In this document: one piece after another, positions 52,041-61,447 of the stretch
How positions within the stretch are numbered: position 1 is the stretch's first letter
Layout of the letters: each line of letters begins with the position of its first letter
Source of the DNA: Tolypothrix sp. PCC 7712
GTDB taxonomy: Bacteria > Cyanobacteriota > Cyanobacteriia > Cyanobacteriales > Nostocaceae
Length of the DNA: 64,000 bases
NCBI RefSeq assembly: GCF_025860405.1
Contig: NZ_CP063785.1
Location: 4,865,390 to 4,929,389, forward strand
Direction: 5' to 3'
Program-made: the position numbers and the translations under genes
Notes under the pieces: model-generated
The model's input: only the letters and a program-made list of their open reading frames with translations
Databases searched by the model: none
What the model was told of the DNA's origin: nothing

Positions 52041-52170
52041 ATACAGCACTTTTGAAGTAAGTGAGGTACATCATGAGTAATGAGTAATGAGTAATGAGCA
52101 GGAAATTTACTTATTACTCATTACTTTTTCAATTAGTCGCTGTACCTCATAAACATCGAATCTGTTGTAT
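52041..52170. mobile_element. TCATTAC-bearing MITE-like element, copy B
   Basis: A 130-bp element with ATACAGCACTTTTGAAG at one end and CGAATCTGTTGTAT at the other and about three TCATTAC/GTAATGA heptamers. It matches copy A (28283-28476) in inverted orientation. It lies between ureE and the histidine kinase, two bases from the kinase stop codon. Confidence 0.7.
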
Positions 52171-52172
52171 TG

Positions 52173-54566
52173 TTATTGAGATGATTGCAGCAATTGCCGG
52201 ATGCTGATTTCCAAATATTGTAGTTTAACAGGCTTTGCTAAATAGTTGTTAGCTCCAGCAGCTAGACAACGTTCGCGATCGCCAGGCATAGCTAGAGCCG
52301 TGAGTGCAATGATGGGGATATGGACAAGTTGGCTATCTTGACGGATGCGTGCGATCGCCTCTAAACCATCTACCCCCGGCATTTGAATGTCCATTAAAAT
52401 TAAGTCGGGATGTTGAGTTTTGGCAATGGCGATCGCTTCTTCGCCATTACCCGCTACAAGCAGACGGAAACCTTTAGCCGCCAGGTAATAGGAAATGCTG
52501 AGGACATTGGCTTCGTTATCTTCGGCTAACAAAATCAAAGGGTTATCTCCCCCTGGTTCTGAGATATCTGTTGCGCTTACCGCTAGAAGATCTGATTGAG
52601 AGGGCGGATTTGGCAAGGAAATATCTGTGGAAAGACAGCTTGAAGGTAAACGAACTGTAAAACAACTGCCCTTTCCTACCTCACTAGATAAACTGACTGA
52701 ACCCCCATGCAACTCGGCAATTTGTTTCACCAAGGTTAATCCTAAGCCAGTTCCTTGATAGCGGCGATTGAGTTTGCTGTCAACTTGAACGAAAGGTTGA
52801 AAAAGCTTATTTTGAAAGGATTCGGGAATCCCAATTCCTGTATCACTGACGGAAAAACAAAGAAATTCTTCTGCAGTGGGAGATTGTGATTCCTTTGTTA
52901 CTTCTTGTTCCAGATGAACATCTAGGGTGACTCGCCCGCCAACAGGGGTAAACTTGATGGCGTTCGTCAGCAAATTAATCAGCAACTGACGTATCCGCAG
53001 TTCGTCCACGGCGATATATTCACAGTCACTCGCAAGGATCGTTTGTAGTCGAATTTCTTTTTGCTGCGCTTGTTGCCTGACAAACGCCACGCTAGAATCA
53101 CAAAGATATAAAATCGCTACAGTAGAGATATTCAACTCTAGATGACCAGCTTCAATTTTGGAAACATCTAAAATATCGTTAATCACAGCTAAAAGGTGTG
53201 TTCCACTGTTGTGGATGCTGAAAAGCGACTTTTGTTGACGTTCGTTGAGTGTCCCAAAAATTTTTTCTAGCAATGCTTCGGAATGTCCGAGAATAGCATT
53301 CAGGGGAGTGCGAAGTTCATGACTCATGTTAGCCAGAAATTCGCTTTTGGCTTGGTTGGCAAATTCTGCTTGACTTTTGGCTACAGCCAGTTCTACAGTT
53401 CTTTCATTCACGCGCTGTTCTAGATTTTCTCGATCTAACTTCAATTGCTTGGCCATAGTATTAAATGTCTGGGCGAGAATGCCAACTTCATTTTGAGTAA
53501 TCACTGGTATATGTTGATTTAAGTCTCCTTGCGCTAAACGTTCCGCAGCTTTGCTAATGTCTAAAATCGGCTGGGTAATCTGCCGAGACAGCAAATAAAT
53601 TGCCAACATTAAGAAAGCAGATGCCACACAGCCGAACAATACAATGCTTAAGGCTAAACGATCTGCGGGGGCAAAGGCTTCCTCTTGACTCATTTCGGCA
53701 ATGAATCCCAAACTATACTTGGGCAACCAACGATACACGCCAATCACCAATACATCGTACTGGTTGACGTACAATCCCATACCATCTTGCTGGGCGATCG
53801 CGCGATCAATGGCTTCGCTTTTTAGTGGGATAGTGGAAGATAAATTTGCTGCTTTGGGTAACTTAAAAGCCGCTGTGTTTAAGAAAGCAACAGCGTTTAA
53901 GTTAGATTCTCCTACCAAATAAATAGCTTGAGTTTTAGTTTTGAGGGTGCTTGCTAACAATAAATTTCGGAGTTCTACTAAATTGAGATCCATTACCATA
54001 GCTCCCATTTGAATCCCTAAACTATCCTTTAAGGGAGTCGCTATGGTGATGGTTGGTTTTTGTTCGGAATTTAAATAAAAATTAGGCGCGATGGAAACCA
54101 GATTTTTCTCTGTTAGATAAGTTACAGGATAACCTGAGGGTAAATATTTATATCTCTTTTGTAAGGAGTCTGAGCAAAAAACCACAAAACCGCTATTTTC
54201 TGTAATACAAATATTGCGAAGATTAGATTTAATGGCTGCAGTTCGATTTAAGTACTGTTTGAGACGCTCGTCAGCCGCTTTTCGCTCTGGGGAATTTTGC
54301 GGTTCTAGGAGTTTTGGCACAGCTTCTCGAATCTCAGTTTGTTGTGCAAGTTGCAGCACATCGCGCAATTGATAGTTTATCCAGTAATCCAGTTCTTGAG
54401 ATTGAAAATCTAAGGAATTATTTAAACTGTTGACAACTTCTCTCTGCAAATCATGGCGAGAATACCATGAGGCACTAGCAGCACTCACCCCAATAGCAAT
54501 CCAGGAAATGACAGTAAACCGATAGACCAGTTGATATAATAAGCTGTTGCGATTCCAAATACTCAT
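52173..54566 (-). CDS. Hybrid sensor histidine kinase with receiver domain
   Basis: A 797-residue membrane kinase. Two membrane helices bracket a periplasmic cache-like sensor (residues about 35-300). HAMP follows (RQITQPILDISKAAERLAQG), then HisKA with the phosphorylated histidine in FLANMSHELRTPLNAI, HATPase (NLLTNAIKFTP, DTGIGIPE, GTGLGL) and a C-terminal receiver with ILLAEDNEAN and the aspartate in LILMDIQMPG. Its ATG overlaps the stop of the solute-binding protein by four bases, so the sensor and the binding protein are translated together. Confidence 0.94.
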   Translation of the reverse strand: MSIWNRNSLLYQLVYRFTVISWIAIGVSAASASWYSRHDLQREVVNSLNNSLDFQSQELDYWINYQLRDVLQLAQQTEIREAVPKLLEPQNSPERKAADERLKQYLNRTAAIKSNLRNICITENSGFVVFCSDSLQKRYKYLPSGYPVTYLTEKNLVSIAPNFYLNSEQKPTITIATPLKDSLGIQMGAMVMDLNLVELRNLLLASTLKTKTQAIYLVGESNLNAVAFLNTAAFKLPKAANLSSTIPLKSEAIDRAIAQQDGMGLYVNQYDVLVIGVYRWLPKYSLGFIAEMSQEEAFAPADRLALSIVLFGCVASAFLMLAIYLLSRQITQPILDISKAAERLAQGDLNQHIPVITQNEVGILAQTFNTMAKQLKLDRENLEQRVNERTVELAVAKSQAEFANQAKSEFLANMSHELRTPLNAILGHSEALLEKIFGTLNERQQKSLFSIHNSGTHLLAVINDILDVSKIEAGHLELNISTVAILYLCDSSVAFVRQQAQQKEIRLQTILASDCEYIAVDELRIRQLLINLLTNAIKFTPVGGRVTLDVHLEQEVTKESQSPTAEEFLCFSVSDTGIGIPESFQNKLFQPFVQVDSKLNRRYQGTGLGLTLVKQIAELHGGSVSLSSEVGKGSCFTVRLPSSCLSTDISLPNPPSQSDLLAVSATDISEPGGDNPLILLAEDNEANVLSISYYLAAKGFRLLVAGNGEEAIAIAKTQHPDLILMDIQMPGVDGLEAIARIRQDSQLVHIPIIALTALAMPGDRERCLAAGANNYLAKPVKLQYLEISIRQLLQSSQ

Positions 54567-55990
54567 AGTTTGTTCTCAAAGCTTTGCCAAATATTTTGGA
54601 TCTGCTCAATTCCCCAGTTAGCTGCTTCGGTAGGTGAGGCATTTTTGCAAATCACGCGGTGAATGATTTGTGCCCAAAGTTGCTGCATATAAATCTTGCT
54701 GAAGATGGGGTGCAGTTTGTCATACTCAGGTAGCCGAGGCCGATTGCAGATTGCCAGCGCTGCTGCAGAATGATGATCGGATGGATCTTGCCACAGGGGA
54801 TCATTTAACAGTTGTGGCATCGTCGGCAAAATTCGGCCGTTGAATCCGTGAATTAGTTGCCGGAGATTATCTGGTTTCAGCAAATATTGCACAAAGTCTA
54901 AGGTATCTTGGGAGTTTTGGCTGTGTTTGAGAACCAGAATTTGGTTAAGTACTCTAGGTGCTTGCAAAGTTGTGCCGTCTAGTTTTTTGGGGTAGGTTGC
55001 CAAGGTACCAATATCTCGATATCGCTTGGCGGCATTCTGGTTATACTGATTATTCTCTAATTTTTGGGATCTAGGAATCGATAAGGTCATGTTAAGAGTC
55101 ATCAGGATTCTATGGTTGAGAAATGCAATATTATTACCTGAACCCGACCATGCTAGAGTATCTTGTGGCACGTAGCCTTGTCGGTAAAAATTAGCAAAAT
55201 CCTCAATGATATGAATGAAATTCTGTCTGTTATTTGTATCATTGAGAATGAGTCCGTTCTGATGAGTAGCGATTTTGACATTATGGGCATCTAAAAAAAG
55301 TTGAAAAGCGGCTATGGTGTCAAAGCCGTTTGCAGACATACACAAACCCAAACCATATAAATCAGGGTGTTGATGCGATCGCAATTGGGTTTGTGCAGTT
55401 TTCCAGAACTGCCAAAATTGATGCCATTCTTGGGGAATGTCGGTTTCGGTATATCCTATTTCCGCTAGGGAGTCTTTCCAATAATGAATATAAGCATCCG
55501 ATTGACCAATAGGCAAGGCATAGTAACTGCGATCGCCCCGAACTTGATTGTGATAAAGGACTTGGGGTAATACGTCTGGATCAAAACTGGATGCGATCGG
55601 CTCAATCAAATCTGATAGATCGAGTAGATGATCTTCCCATGCTAATAGAGGTGCAATAATTTGATTAAAAGTAATTGAAAATATAATGTTAGGAGCCTTA
55701 ACATTATTGGGATTTTTCCAAGTTTCTAATAATGATTGTTCAATAAAATCATCGGAAACCAACTTTAAATTAACTTTCTTCCCTGTGAGCTGCTTCCATG
55801 CGGCCACTAACTGAAGAATGCCTTGGTTTTCTCCAGGTAAGTATCCACGCTCCCAGAGGATAAAAGTTTCTGGATTGGCGACAGGAGAATTAAGTTTTAA
55901 TTCAGTTCTATCTAAATTAACACAACCTTTGATACCAGATAAAAATAAGCTGGAAAAAGATAATTTTTGGAATTGTCTTCTGGTGATCAT
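54563..55990 (-). CDS. ABC-type extracellular solute-binding lipoprotein
   Basis: A 475-residue family 1 solute-binding protein. The N-terminus (MITRRQFQKLSFSSLFLSGIKGC) carries a twin-Arg-like start and a lipobox ending at Cys22-23, so it should be a membrane-anchored lipoprotein. The body (LQLVAAWKQLTGKKVNLKLVS, YYALPIGQSDAYIHYW) is of the carbohydrate-binding type. No permease or ATPase is nearby; the next gene, overlapping by four bases, is a hybrid histidine kinase. It is likely a periplasmic ligand sensor for that kinase. Confidence 0.88.
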   Translation of the reverse strand: MITRRQFQKLSFSSLFLSGIKGCVNLDRTELKLNSPVANPETFILWERGYLPGENQGILQLVAAWKQLTGKKVNLKLVSDDFIEQSLLETWKNPNNVKAPNIIFSITFNQIIAPLLAWEDHLLDLSDLIEPIASSFDPDVLPQVLYHNQVRGDRSYYALPIGQSDAYIHYWKDSLAEIGYTETDIPQEWHQFWQFWKTAQTQLRSHQHPDLYGLGLCMSANGFDTIAAFQLFLDAHNVKIATHQNGLILNDTNNRQNFIHIIEDFANFYRQGYVPQDTLAWSGSGNNIAFLNHRILMTLNMTLSIPRSQKLENNQYNQNAAKRYRDIGTLATYPKKLDGTTLQAPRVLNQILVLKHSQNSQDTLDFVQYLLKPDNLRQLIHGFNGRILPTMPQLLNDPLWQDPSDHHSAAALAICNRPRLPEYDKLHPIFSKIYMQQLWAQIIHRVICKNASPTEAANWGIEQIQNIWQSFENKL

Positions 55991-56280
55991 TATGGTTTTT
56001 AATCATGGTAGTAATTTTGTGATTTTTAAATAAAGGTTTTCCCAGTTGATAACTAGACTTTTAGATAAATATTCACATGAAGCTGTATTAGTGGAAATAA
56101 AATTAGCTTTGATAAATACACTAGTATTGCTACTAATTCAGTCAAAATTCAAAAGTCAAAATACCAATATTCTCAGCTTTTGCTCTATGAGGAATAGAGA
56201 TAATCTACAACCCTAATGTTTGTAAAAATGCCACTTGAACACGAAATACAGCGTATTTCAGGTAAATTGAGGTATGCGGG
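55991..56280. other. Gene-free interval upstream of the solute-binding protein gene
   Basis: AT-rich sequence that should hold the promoter of the solute-binding protein/histidine kinase operon. No RNA or gene is recognised. A 75-codon frame starting at 56216 runs into the MITE-like element and is rejected. Confidence 0.4.
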
Positions 56281-56511
56281 TAGGGGCAAGGCATTGCCCA
56301 TACGTGTCAACTTAAGCTTAAAGCTATATAGGGCTGGCGTTGTACAAAAACTTTCGCCCTCATCCCCTAACCCCTTCTCCCCCAGGAGAAGGGGAATTAA
56401 ATCTCTTGCTCCCCTCTCCCGGCGGGAGAGGGGTTGGGGGTGAGGGCGAAAACCTAGCTACAAAGCGGGTTTCACGTTAAGTTGACACCAATGGGCAGTG
56501 CCTTGCCCTTA
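56281..56511. mobile_element. MITE-like element, copy B, nested in a palindrome
   Basis: A core of 185 bp (56304-56488) with ends GTGTCAACTTAA and TTAAGTTGACAC, flanked by GGGGCAAGGCATTGCCCATAC and by CAATGGGCAGTGCCTTGCCC. It is the inverted partner of 13733-13950. The interior has two G/C hairpins (CTCCCCCAGGAGAAGGGG and CTCTCCCGGCGGGAGAG). Confidence 0.78.
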
Positions 56512-56951
56512 CAATTATCTGTACCTCACCAACTTGCAATCGGCTGTATTACTAATATTTCAGCTTCGCTCATAAAATTTAACCTTAGAAGCATTGAACT
56601 ATCAACAAAATCTCCTGACACTTAATGAATCACGCATACTTTTAATATTGCTAGCTTCTTTCTACCACAAAACTGCAGCACATCCTAACTAGGAGTGCAA
56701 AGTTAAATATACATTTGTTATTGTGAACTCGCGCAATCACATCAATAATTTTGCGTAAGTACTTATCTGCGATCGCCACACTACAAAAAACTCTAAAAAC
56801 TCAGATTTATGATTATCTTAAGTGTGTTTTTTCTGTTGCAAATTTTAAAAAAAATAGGTGCAATTTAACTTAAATACGTAAAGTTTTGTATGTGTTTAAT
56901 TTTGTTAGAAGAGATTGAAAAGACATATCTGTCTGCTGTGTGAATATATCA
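56512..56951. other. Gene-free interval downstream of coaBC
   Basis: About 440 bp of AT-rich sequence. It starts with a fragment resembling a TCATTAC-element end (CTGTACCTCACCAACTTG at about 56520). No gene or RNA is recognised. Confidence 0.4.
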
Positions 56952-58163
56952 TTAATTTTTCTCATGGTAAACAAAATCAAATAGATGATGTGCCATTTGT
57001 AATTTAGAACAAGGTGGAACTTCTCTATGTCTCCCTTGTTTATCTAAAAATACTGCCTGATTATTATCACTGCCAAAACCACTATCAGTTTTATCAATGG
57101 GATTGGCAACAATGGCATCTAATTTTTTATGCTGTAACTTTTCTACAGCAGGAGTAATAATATCTCCAGTTTGGGCGGCAAATCCAATTATTTGTTGATG
57201 TGGTTGCTTGAGTTTGGCTAATTCACCCACAATATCTGGTACAGATTCCAAGGGTAAAGATTGGGGAAGCGATCGCTTGGGTAATTTCTCGGTACTATAA
57301 TCTCTGGGCTTGACATCTGCGACGGCGGCGGACATAACTATCACATCTGCATTAGTGAAATATTCCCCCATGACTTGCTGCATTTGTTCCGCATTAATTA
57401 CAGGAATTGCTTGCACTCCCAAGGGGACATTCCAACTAGCAGGGCCATGTACTAGGGTAACGTTTGCCCCACGATGCAAGGCAGCTTGAGCTAAAGCCAA
57501 GCCCATTTTACCTGTGGAAGGGTTACCAATAAACCTGACTGGGTCAAGATATTCTCGGGTTCCGCCAGCACTAATTAATACCCGCTTCCCTGCTAAATCT
57601 TGTTTACCGCCTGTATGCAATAACGATTGAATGTAAGTCAAAATTTCTGGGGGTTCTGCCATCCTTCCAGCACCAACGCGATCGCAGGCTAATAATCCCG
57701 ATGCTGTGCCCATTCCATGATATCGGCTATCTGTCAACAATTGCCGCCAATTGCGCTGTACTGCTAGCTGTTCCCACATATCTGTATTCATTGCGGGTGC
57801 TAGTAAGACTGGACAGGTAGAAGCCAGCACTGTATTTGTGAGCAAATTGTCAGCCATGCCATAGGTTAACTTGGCGAGTGTATTGGCTGTTAATGGCGCA
57901 ATCACCAACAAATCTGCCCATTCACCCAATTCTATATGTAATGGCCGCGAATGAGTGGGCTGCCAAAACATATCATCCGTATAAGCCTGATGACGGGAAA
58001 GAGTAGCTAAAGTGAGGGGGGTAATAAATGCTTGCGCTGAATTGGTGAGAATGACACGCACTTCTACACCAGTTTTAAATAGCGAGGAAACTAATTCACA
58101 AACTTTATAAGCGGCGATACCCCCGCCTACACCAATTAAAACCTTAGATGTGGAATTAGGCAT
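56952..58163 (-). CDS. coaBC: Bifunctional phosphopantothenoylcysteine decarboxylase/phosphopantothenate-cysteine ligase
   Basis: A 403-residue two-domain coenzyme A enzyme (Dfp). The N-terminal flavin-dependent decarboxylase (residues about 1-185) has IGVGGGIAAYKVCELV, the catalytic histidine in THSRPLHIELGEWADLLVIAPLTANTLAKL, and PAMNTDMWE. The C-terminal ligase has VLISAGGTREYLDPVRFIGNPSTGKMG and IVANPIDKTDSGFGSDNN. Full length, standing alone. Confidence 0.96.
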   Translation of the reverse strand: MPNSTSKVLIGVGGGIAAYKVCELVSSLFKTGVEVRVILTNSAQAFITPLTLATLSRHQAYTDDMFWQPTHSRPLHIELGEWADLLVIAPLTANTLAKLTYGMADNLLTNTVLASTCPVLLAPAMNTDMWEQLAVQRNWRQLLTDSRYHGMGTASGLLACDRVGAGRMAEPPEILTYIQSLLHTGGKQDLAGKRVLISAGGTREYLDPVRFIGNPSTGKMGLALAQAALHRGANVTLVHGPASWNVPLGVQAIPVINAEQMQQVMGEYFTNADVIVMSAAVADVKPRDYSTEKLPKRSLPQSLPLESVPDIVGELAKLKQPHQQIIGFAAQTGDIITPAVEKLQHKKLDAIVANPIDKTDSGFGSDNNQAVFLDKQGRHREVPPCSKLQMAHHLFDFVYHEKN

Positions 58164-58349
58164 GGGTAAAAAGGATGAAGGGTAAAGGATAAAGGCTGAA
58201 ATGAAGAGTATTTAGTAAATATGTTGTTGCTTTCATCCTCATGCTTCATCCCGATGCCTAAACTATTGTTGACGAATAGACACTACAGTCATGGAAAAGG
58301 ATGGAAGATGTTAGCCAGGTAATTTCATCTTTCATCCTTCTACCTTCAT

Positions 58350-58562
58350 TCAAGCTTCGTCATAGGGTTCTAAGTCCAGGAGGTGGATATAGGATTCCAC
58401 TAACTCCGGCCGCTGAAATGCGATCGCTCGCAGTAGATGCCAATCGTTTAAACCCTCAAAAGCATTGCTATAATTATCTAGCTCTAGACGTGCAGCTAGC
58501 TCCTCAACTTCTGCTGCAGTCATGGCAGCAATTTCTTTTCTGGAAATGCCTAGAGTTTTCAT
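58350..58562 (-). CDS. DUF2555 family protein
   Basis: A 70-residue acidic protein, conserved in cyanobacteria as DUF2555: MKTLGISRKEIAAMTAAEVE, then LAARLELDNYSNAFEGLNDWHLLRAIAFQRPELVE. The ATG at 58562 is chosen over a frame start 27 bases upstream because GGGAGGGG lies about 10 bases before it. Function unknown. Confidence 0.82.
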   Translation of the reverse strand: MKTLGISRKEIAAMTAAEVEELAARLELDNYSNAFEGLNDWHLLRAIAFQRPELVESYIHLLDLEPYDEA

Positions 58563-58716
58563 AATGCTTGCCCCTCCCTTATGCAGCATTCGTACCCAGC
58601 ATGGGTTGGGTTATGCTTTTCACGGCCACCCAATATATCTTACTCATTAGATGGCGTGGATTTTGTAAAAATTTTCCGAATTTATACGTTAATTTGTAAA
58701 AAAATTACAATTGAGA

Positions 58717-59343
58717 TTAGGCAATTGCATTCACCACAAAATTCCGTAGCAGGTCTAACATTTGCTGACCAATTTCATGCCCCATGTTAAATTCTTGGTA
58801 TTGTACCTCAACTCCTATAGATTCTAGGGTGTCTCTGGCTTTTACTGCTGCTAAAAGGGGCACAACCTGATCTTGTGTACCATGTGTAATTAAAGTCGGC
58901 GGAAAACTATTTTTAGCTACCTTACCAGCATCAGGATGCAAATAACCACTCATTGCGACTAAACCAGCTAAAGGCAAATTTAATCCCACATCTAATGTCA
59001 TTGCTGCCCCTTGTGAAAATCCACTGAGAACTGTCCGCGATAAAGGCACACCAGTAACATTTTCTAAAGATAGCAACCAATCTGTCAGTATTTGCCGACT
59101 TTCTGGCAAACCCTCATACATATTTTCTGATCTCAAATCATACCAAGCCCTACCAATAGGGGCATAGGGATAGGGATAAGGCGCATTAGGAAACACAAAG
59201 TGATAATCTGGCAAATCAAAAAACGGTAATAGCGATGCCACATCATCGGCATTAGCACCCCAACCATGTAAAGTTACGATTAAGCCCAAAGGTGCTTGTT
59301 CGGTTTCTGGAGGAACTGAGATAAATTCTAAAGTTTGAGTCAT
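58717..59343 (-). CDS. Alpha/beta hydrolase, phospholipase/carboxylesterase family
   Basis: A 208-residue serine hydrolase. LIVTLHGWGANADD carries the oxyanion loop, VLSGFSQGAAMTL the nucleophile (GFSQG), and the Asp in GTQDQVVP with the His in NMGHEIGQQM complete the triad. It resembles cytoplasmic carboxylesterases that act on short acyl esters. No operon partner. Confidence 0.9.
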   Translation of the reverse strand: MTQTLEFISVPPETEQAPLGLIVTLHGWGANADDVASLLPFFDLPDYHFVFPNAPYPYPYAPIGRAWYDLRSENMYEGLPESRQILTDWLLSLENVTGVPLSRTVLSGFSQGAAMTLDVGLNLPLAGLVAMSGYLHPDAGKVAKNSFPPTLITHGTQDQVVPLLAAVKARDTLESIGVEVQYQEFNMGHEIGQQMLDLLRNFVVNAIA

Positions 59344-59586
59344 CAGTAAATAACAAATCGCTGTTAAAAAATAATCCTAATGCAAAGTGAGGGGTTGGGG
59401 CATTGGGCATTGGGCATTGGGCATGGGGCATGAGGGAGATGAGGGGAGAATAGCAATCACCAATTACCAATTACCCATTCCCCATTACCCCTTCCCCATT
59501 CCCCTTCCCCAATCCCCAGTCCCCCATGCCCCATGTAAAATAATCTTCTGTCTTTCAATGTTTGTACCAAAGGAAACTGGGGAATT
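59344..59586. repeat. GGGCATT and CCCCATT repeats upstream of purH
   Basis: About 240 bp of low-complexity heptamers (GGGCATT, TACCAAT, CCCCATT) between the esterase and purH starts. No gene; promoters of both divergent genes must lie within or next to it. Confidence 0.55.
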
Positions 59587-61128
59587 ATGGCGCGTCTGGC
59601 TTTGCTGAGTGTATCTAATAAAACTGGTTTAATTGACCTTGCCCGCAGCTTGGTGGAAGAATTTAACTTTGATTTAATTAGCAGTGGCGGAACCGCTAAA
59701 GCAATTAAAGAGGCGGGGATTCCTGTTACCAAGGTTTCTGATTATACGGGTTCACCGGAAATTTTAGGTGGTAGAGTCAAAACCTTACATCCCAGAATTC
59801 ATGGGGGGATTTTGGCAAGGAAGGATTTTCCGCAAGATATTACAGATTTAGAAAATAACCAAATTCGTCCGATTGATTTGGTTGTAGTTAATCTTTATCC
59901 TTTTGAAGAAACTATTGCGAAACCAGGTGTAACATTACCAGAAGCCATCGAACAAATTGATATTGGCGGCCCAGCGATGTTAAGGGCTTCATCAAAAAAC
60001 TTTGCTCATCTGACGGTGTTGTGTGACCCTGCCCAATATGATGAATATTTACAAGAATTACGTCAACACAATGGTGAAGCTTCTTTAGAGTTTCGCCAAA
60101 AGTGCGCGTTAAAGGGGTTTTTACATACTGCTAGCTATGACCAAGCGATCGCATCCTACCTCATGCAAGCCCAGGATGGTGAATCGTTACCCCAACAATA
60201 CAGCATCTCTGGCAAACTCCTGCAATCTCTGCGTTATGGCGAAAATCCCCATCAAGCGGCTGCTTGGTATGAAACAGGTAGTACTCCCACGGGTTGGGCG
60301 GCTGCAAGTAAACTGCAAGGTAAGGAACTTAGTTACAACAACTTGGTGGATTTAGAAGCTGCACGCCGGATTATCTCCGAATTTAGAGATACTCCCGCCG
60401 CAGCTATTCTCAAACACACTAATCCCTGTGGTGTGGCTTTGGGTGATTCTCTCAAAGAAGCTTATGAAAAAGCGTTTAATGCTGATGCTGTTTCTGCCTT
60501 TGGTGGTATTGTTGCCTTAAATCGTCCGATTGATGAAGCGACTGCAACGGAATTAACCAAAACATTTTTAGAATGTGTGGTGGCTCCTGGCTGTGAAGGC
60601 GATGCTCAAGCAATTCTCACAGCTAAATCTAAGGTGCGCGTCCTGATTTTACCAGATTTGACCACTGGCCCCAAAGAAACAGTAAAAGCGATCGCAGGTG
60701 GTTTGTTGGTACAAGCTGCTGATGATGCGATTTCTGATACTAGCAAATGGCAAGTCGTCACCGAACGCCAACCTACAGAAAGCGAATTAGCCGAATTACT
60801 GTTTGCTTGGAAAGTTTGTAAACACGTCAAATCGAATGCTATTGTTGTCAGCCGCGATCGCACTACACTAGGAGTCGGTGCCGGACAAATGAACCGTGTT
60901 GGTTCTACAAAAATTGCCCTAGAACAAGCAGGAGACAGAGCAAAAGGCGGCTTCCTCGCCAGTGATGGCTTTTTCCCCTTTGATGATTCCGTACGCGCCG
61001 CATCAGAGGCGGGAATTACAGCCATTGTTCAACCTGGAGGTAGCCTGCGCGATAAAGACTCCATCAAAGCTGCCAATGAATTAGGCTTAGTTATGGTACT
61101 AACTGGTGTAAGACACTTTTTACACTAG
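59587..61128 (+). CDS. purH: Bifunctional AICAR formyltransferase/IMP cyclohydrolase
   Basis: A 513-residue bifunctional purine enzyme for the last two steps to IMP. The N-terminal IMP cyclohydrolase domain (about residues 1-195) starts MARLALLSVSNKTGLIDLAR with the GGRVKTLHPRIHGGILARKD motif. The formyltransferase domain has LRYGENPHQAAAWY, LKHTNPCGVALG, SFAFGGIVALNRP-like DAVSAFGGIVALNRP and the C-terminal GVRHFLH. Full length. Confidence 0.97.
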   Translation: MARLALLSVSNKTGLIDLARSLVEEFNFDLISSGGTAKAIKEAGIPVTKVSDYTGSPEILGGRVKTLHPRIHGGILARKDFPQDITDLENNQIRPIDLVVVNLYPFEETIAKPGVTLPEAIEQIDIGGPAMLRASSKNFAHLTVLCDPAQYDEYLQELRQHNGEASLEFRQKCALKGFLHTASYDQAIASYLMQAQDGESLPQQYSISGKLLQSLRYGENPHQAAAWYETGSTPTGWAAASKLQGKELSYNNLVDLEAARRIISEFRDTPAAAILKHTNPCGVALGDSLKEAYEKAFNADAVSAFGGIVALNRPIDEATATELTKTFLECVVAPGCEGDAQAILTAKSKVRVLILPDLTTGPKETVKAIAGGLLVQAADDAISDTSKWQVVTERQPTESELAELLFAWKVCKHVKSNAIVVSRDRTTLGVGAGQMNRVGSTKIALEQAGDRAKGGFLASDGFFPFDDSVRAASEAGITAIVQPGGSLRDKDSIKAANELGLVMVLTGVRHFLH

Positions 61129-61144
61129 TTTGCTTTACGTGGTT

Positions 61145-61166
61145 GTGACAGTTAATCAACTGTCAC
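61145..61166 (+). other. Hairpin after purH
   Basis: GTGACAGTT and AACTGTCAC form a perfect 9-bp stem with loop AATC, 17 bp after the purH stop. No T-run, so probably a 3' stabiliser; the real terminator lies further downstream. Confidence 0.5.
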
Positions 61167-61234
61167 TTAGTCTACTTGTGGTTTGTTGACAATAATGATA
61201 TTTTTTAGTTGTGTGTGAGGAGCAAGTTGAAAAG

Positions 61235-61283
61235 AAAAAACGCCTGGGGTGGAAACACGGCAACACTCCCGGGCGTTTTTTCA
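61235..61283 (+). terminator. Strong intrinsic terminator downstream of purH
   Basis: AACGCCTGGGGTG pairs with CACTCCCGGGCGTT with one wobble/mismatch position, preceded by AAAAAA and followed by TTTTTT, so it can work in both directions. It is 107 bp past the purH stop. Confidence 0.88.
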
Positions 61284-61447
61284 TTGGCACACATCTCTCA
61301 AGAGGATTTCCGAGGAACTTCCAACTATCAAAAATATCTACTCAAAGAGAGAGCAGAAAGCAGGGGAGAAGAACTGTCATACTGAGTCTATAAACTGAGC
61401 GTTCGAGTTTTCCCTTTGTCCTTGTTAATCTATAGTTGCAATCTCAG

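Noticed and set aside
61211..61393. 60-codon plus-strand frame after purH
   Set aside because: It runs through the intrinsic terminator and a dispersed repeat.
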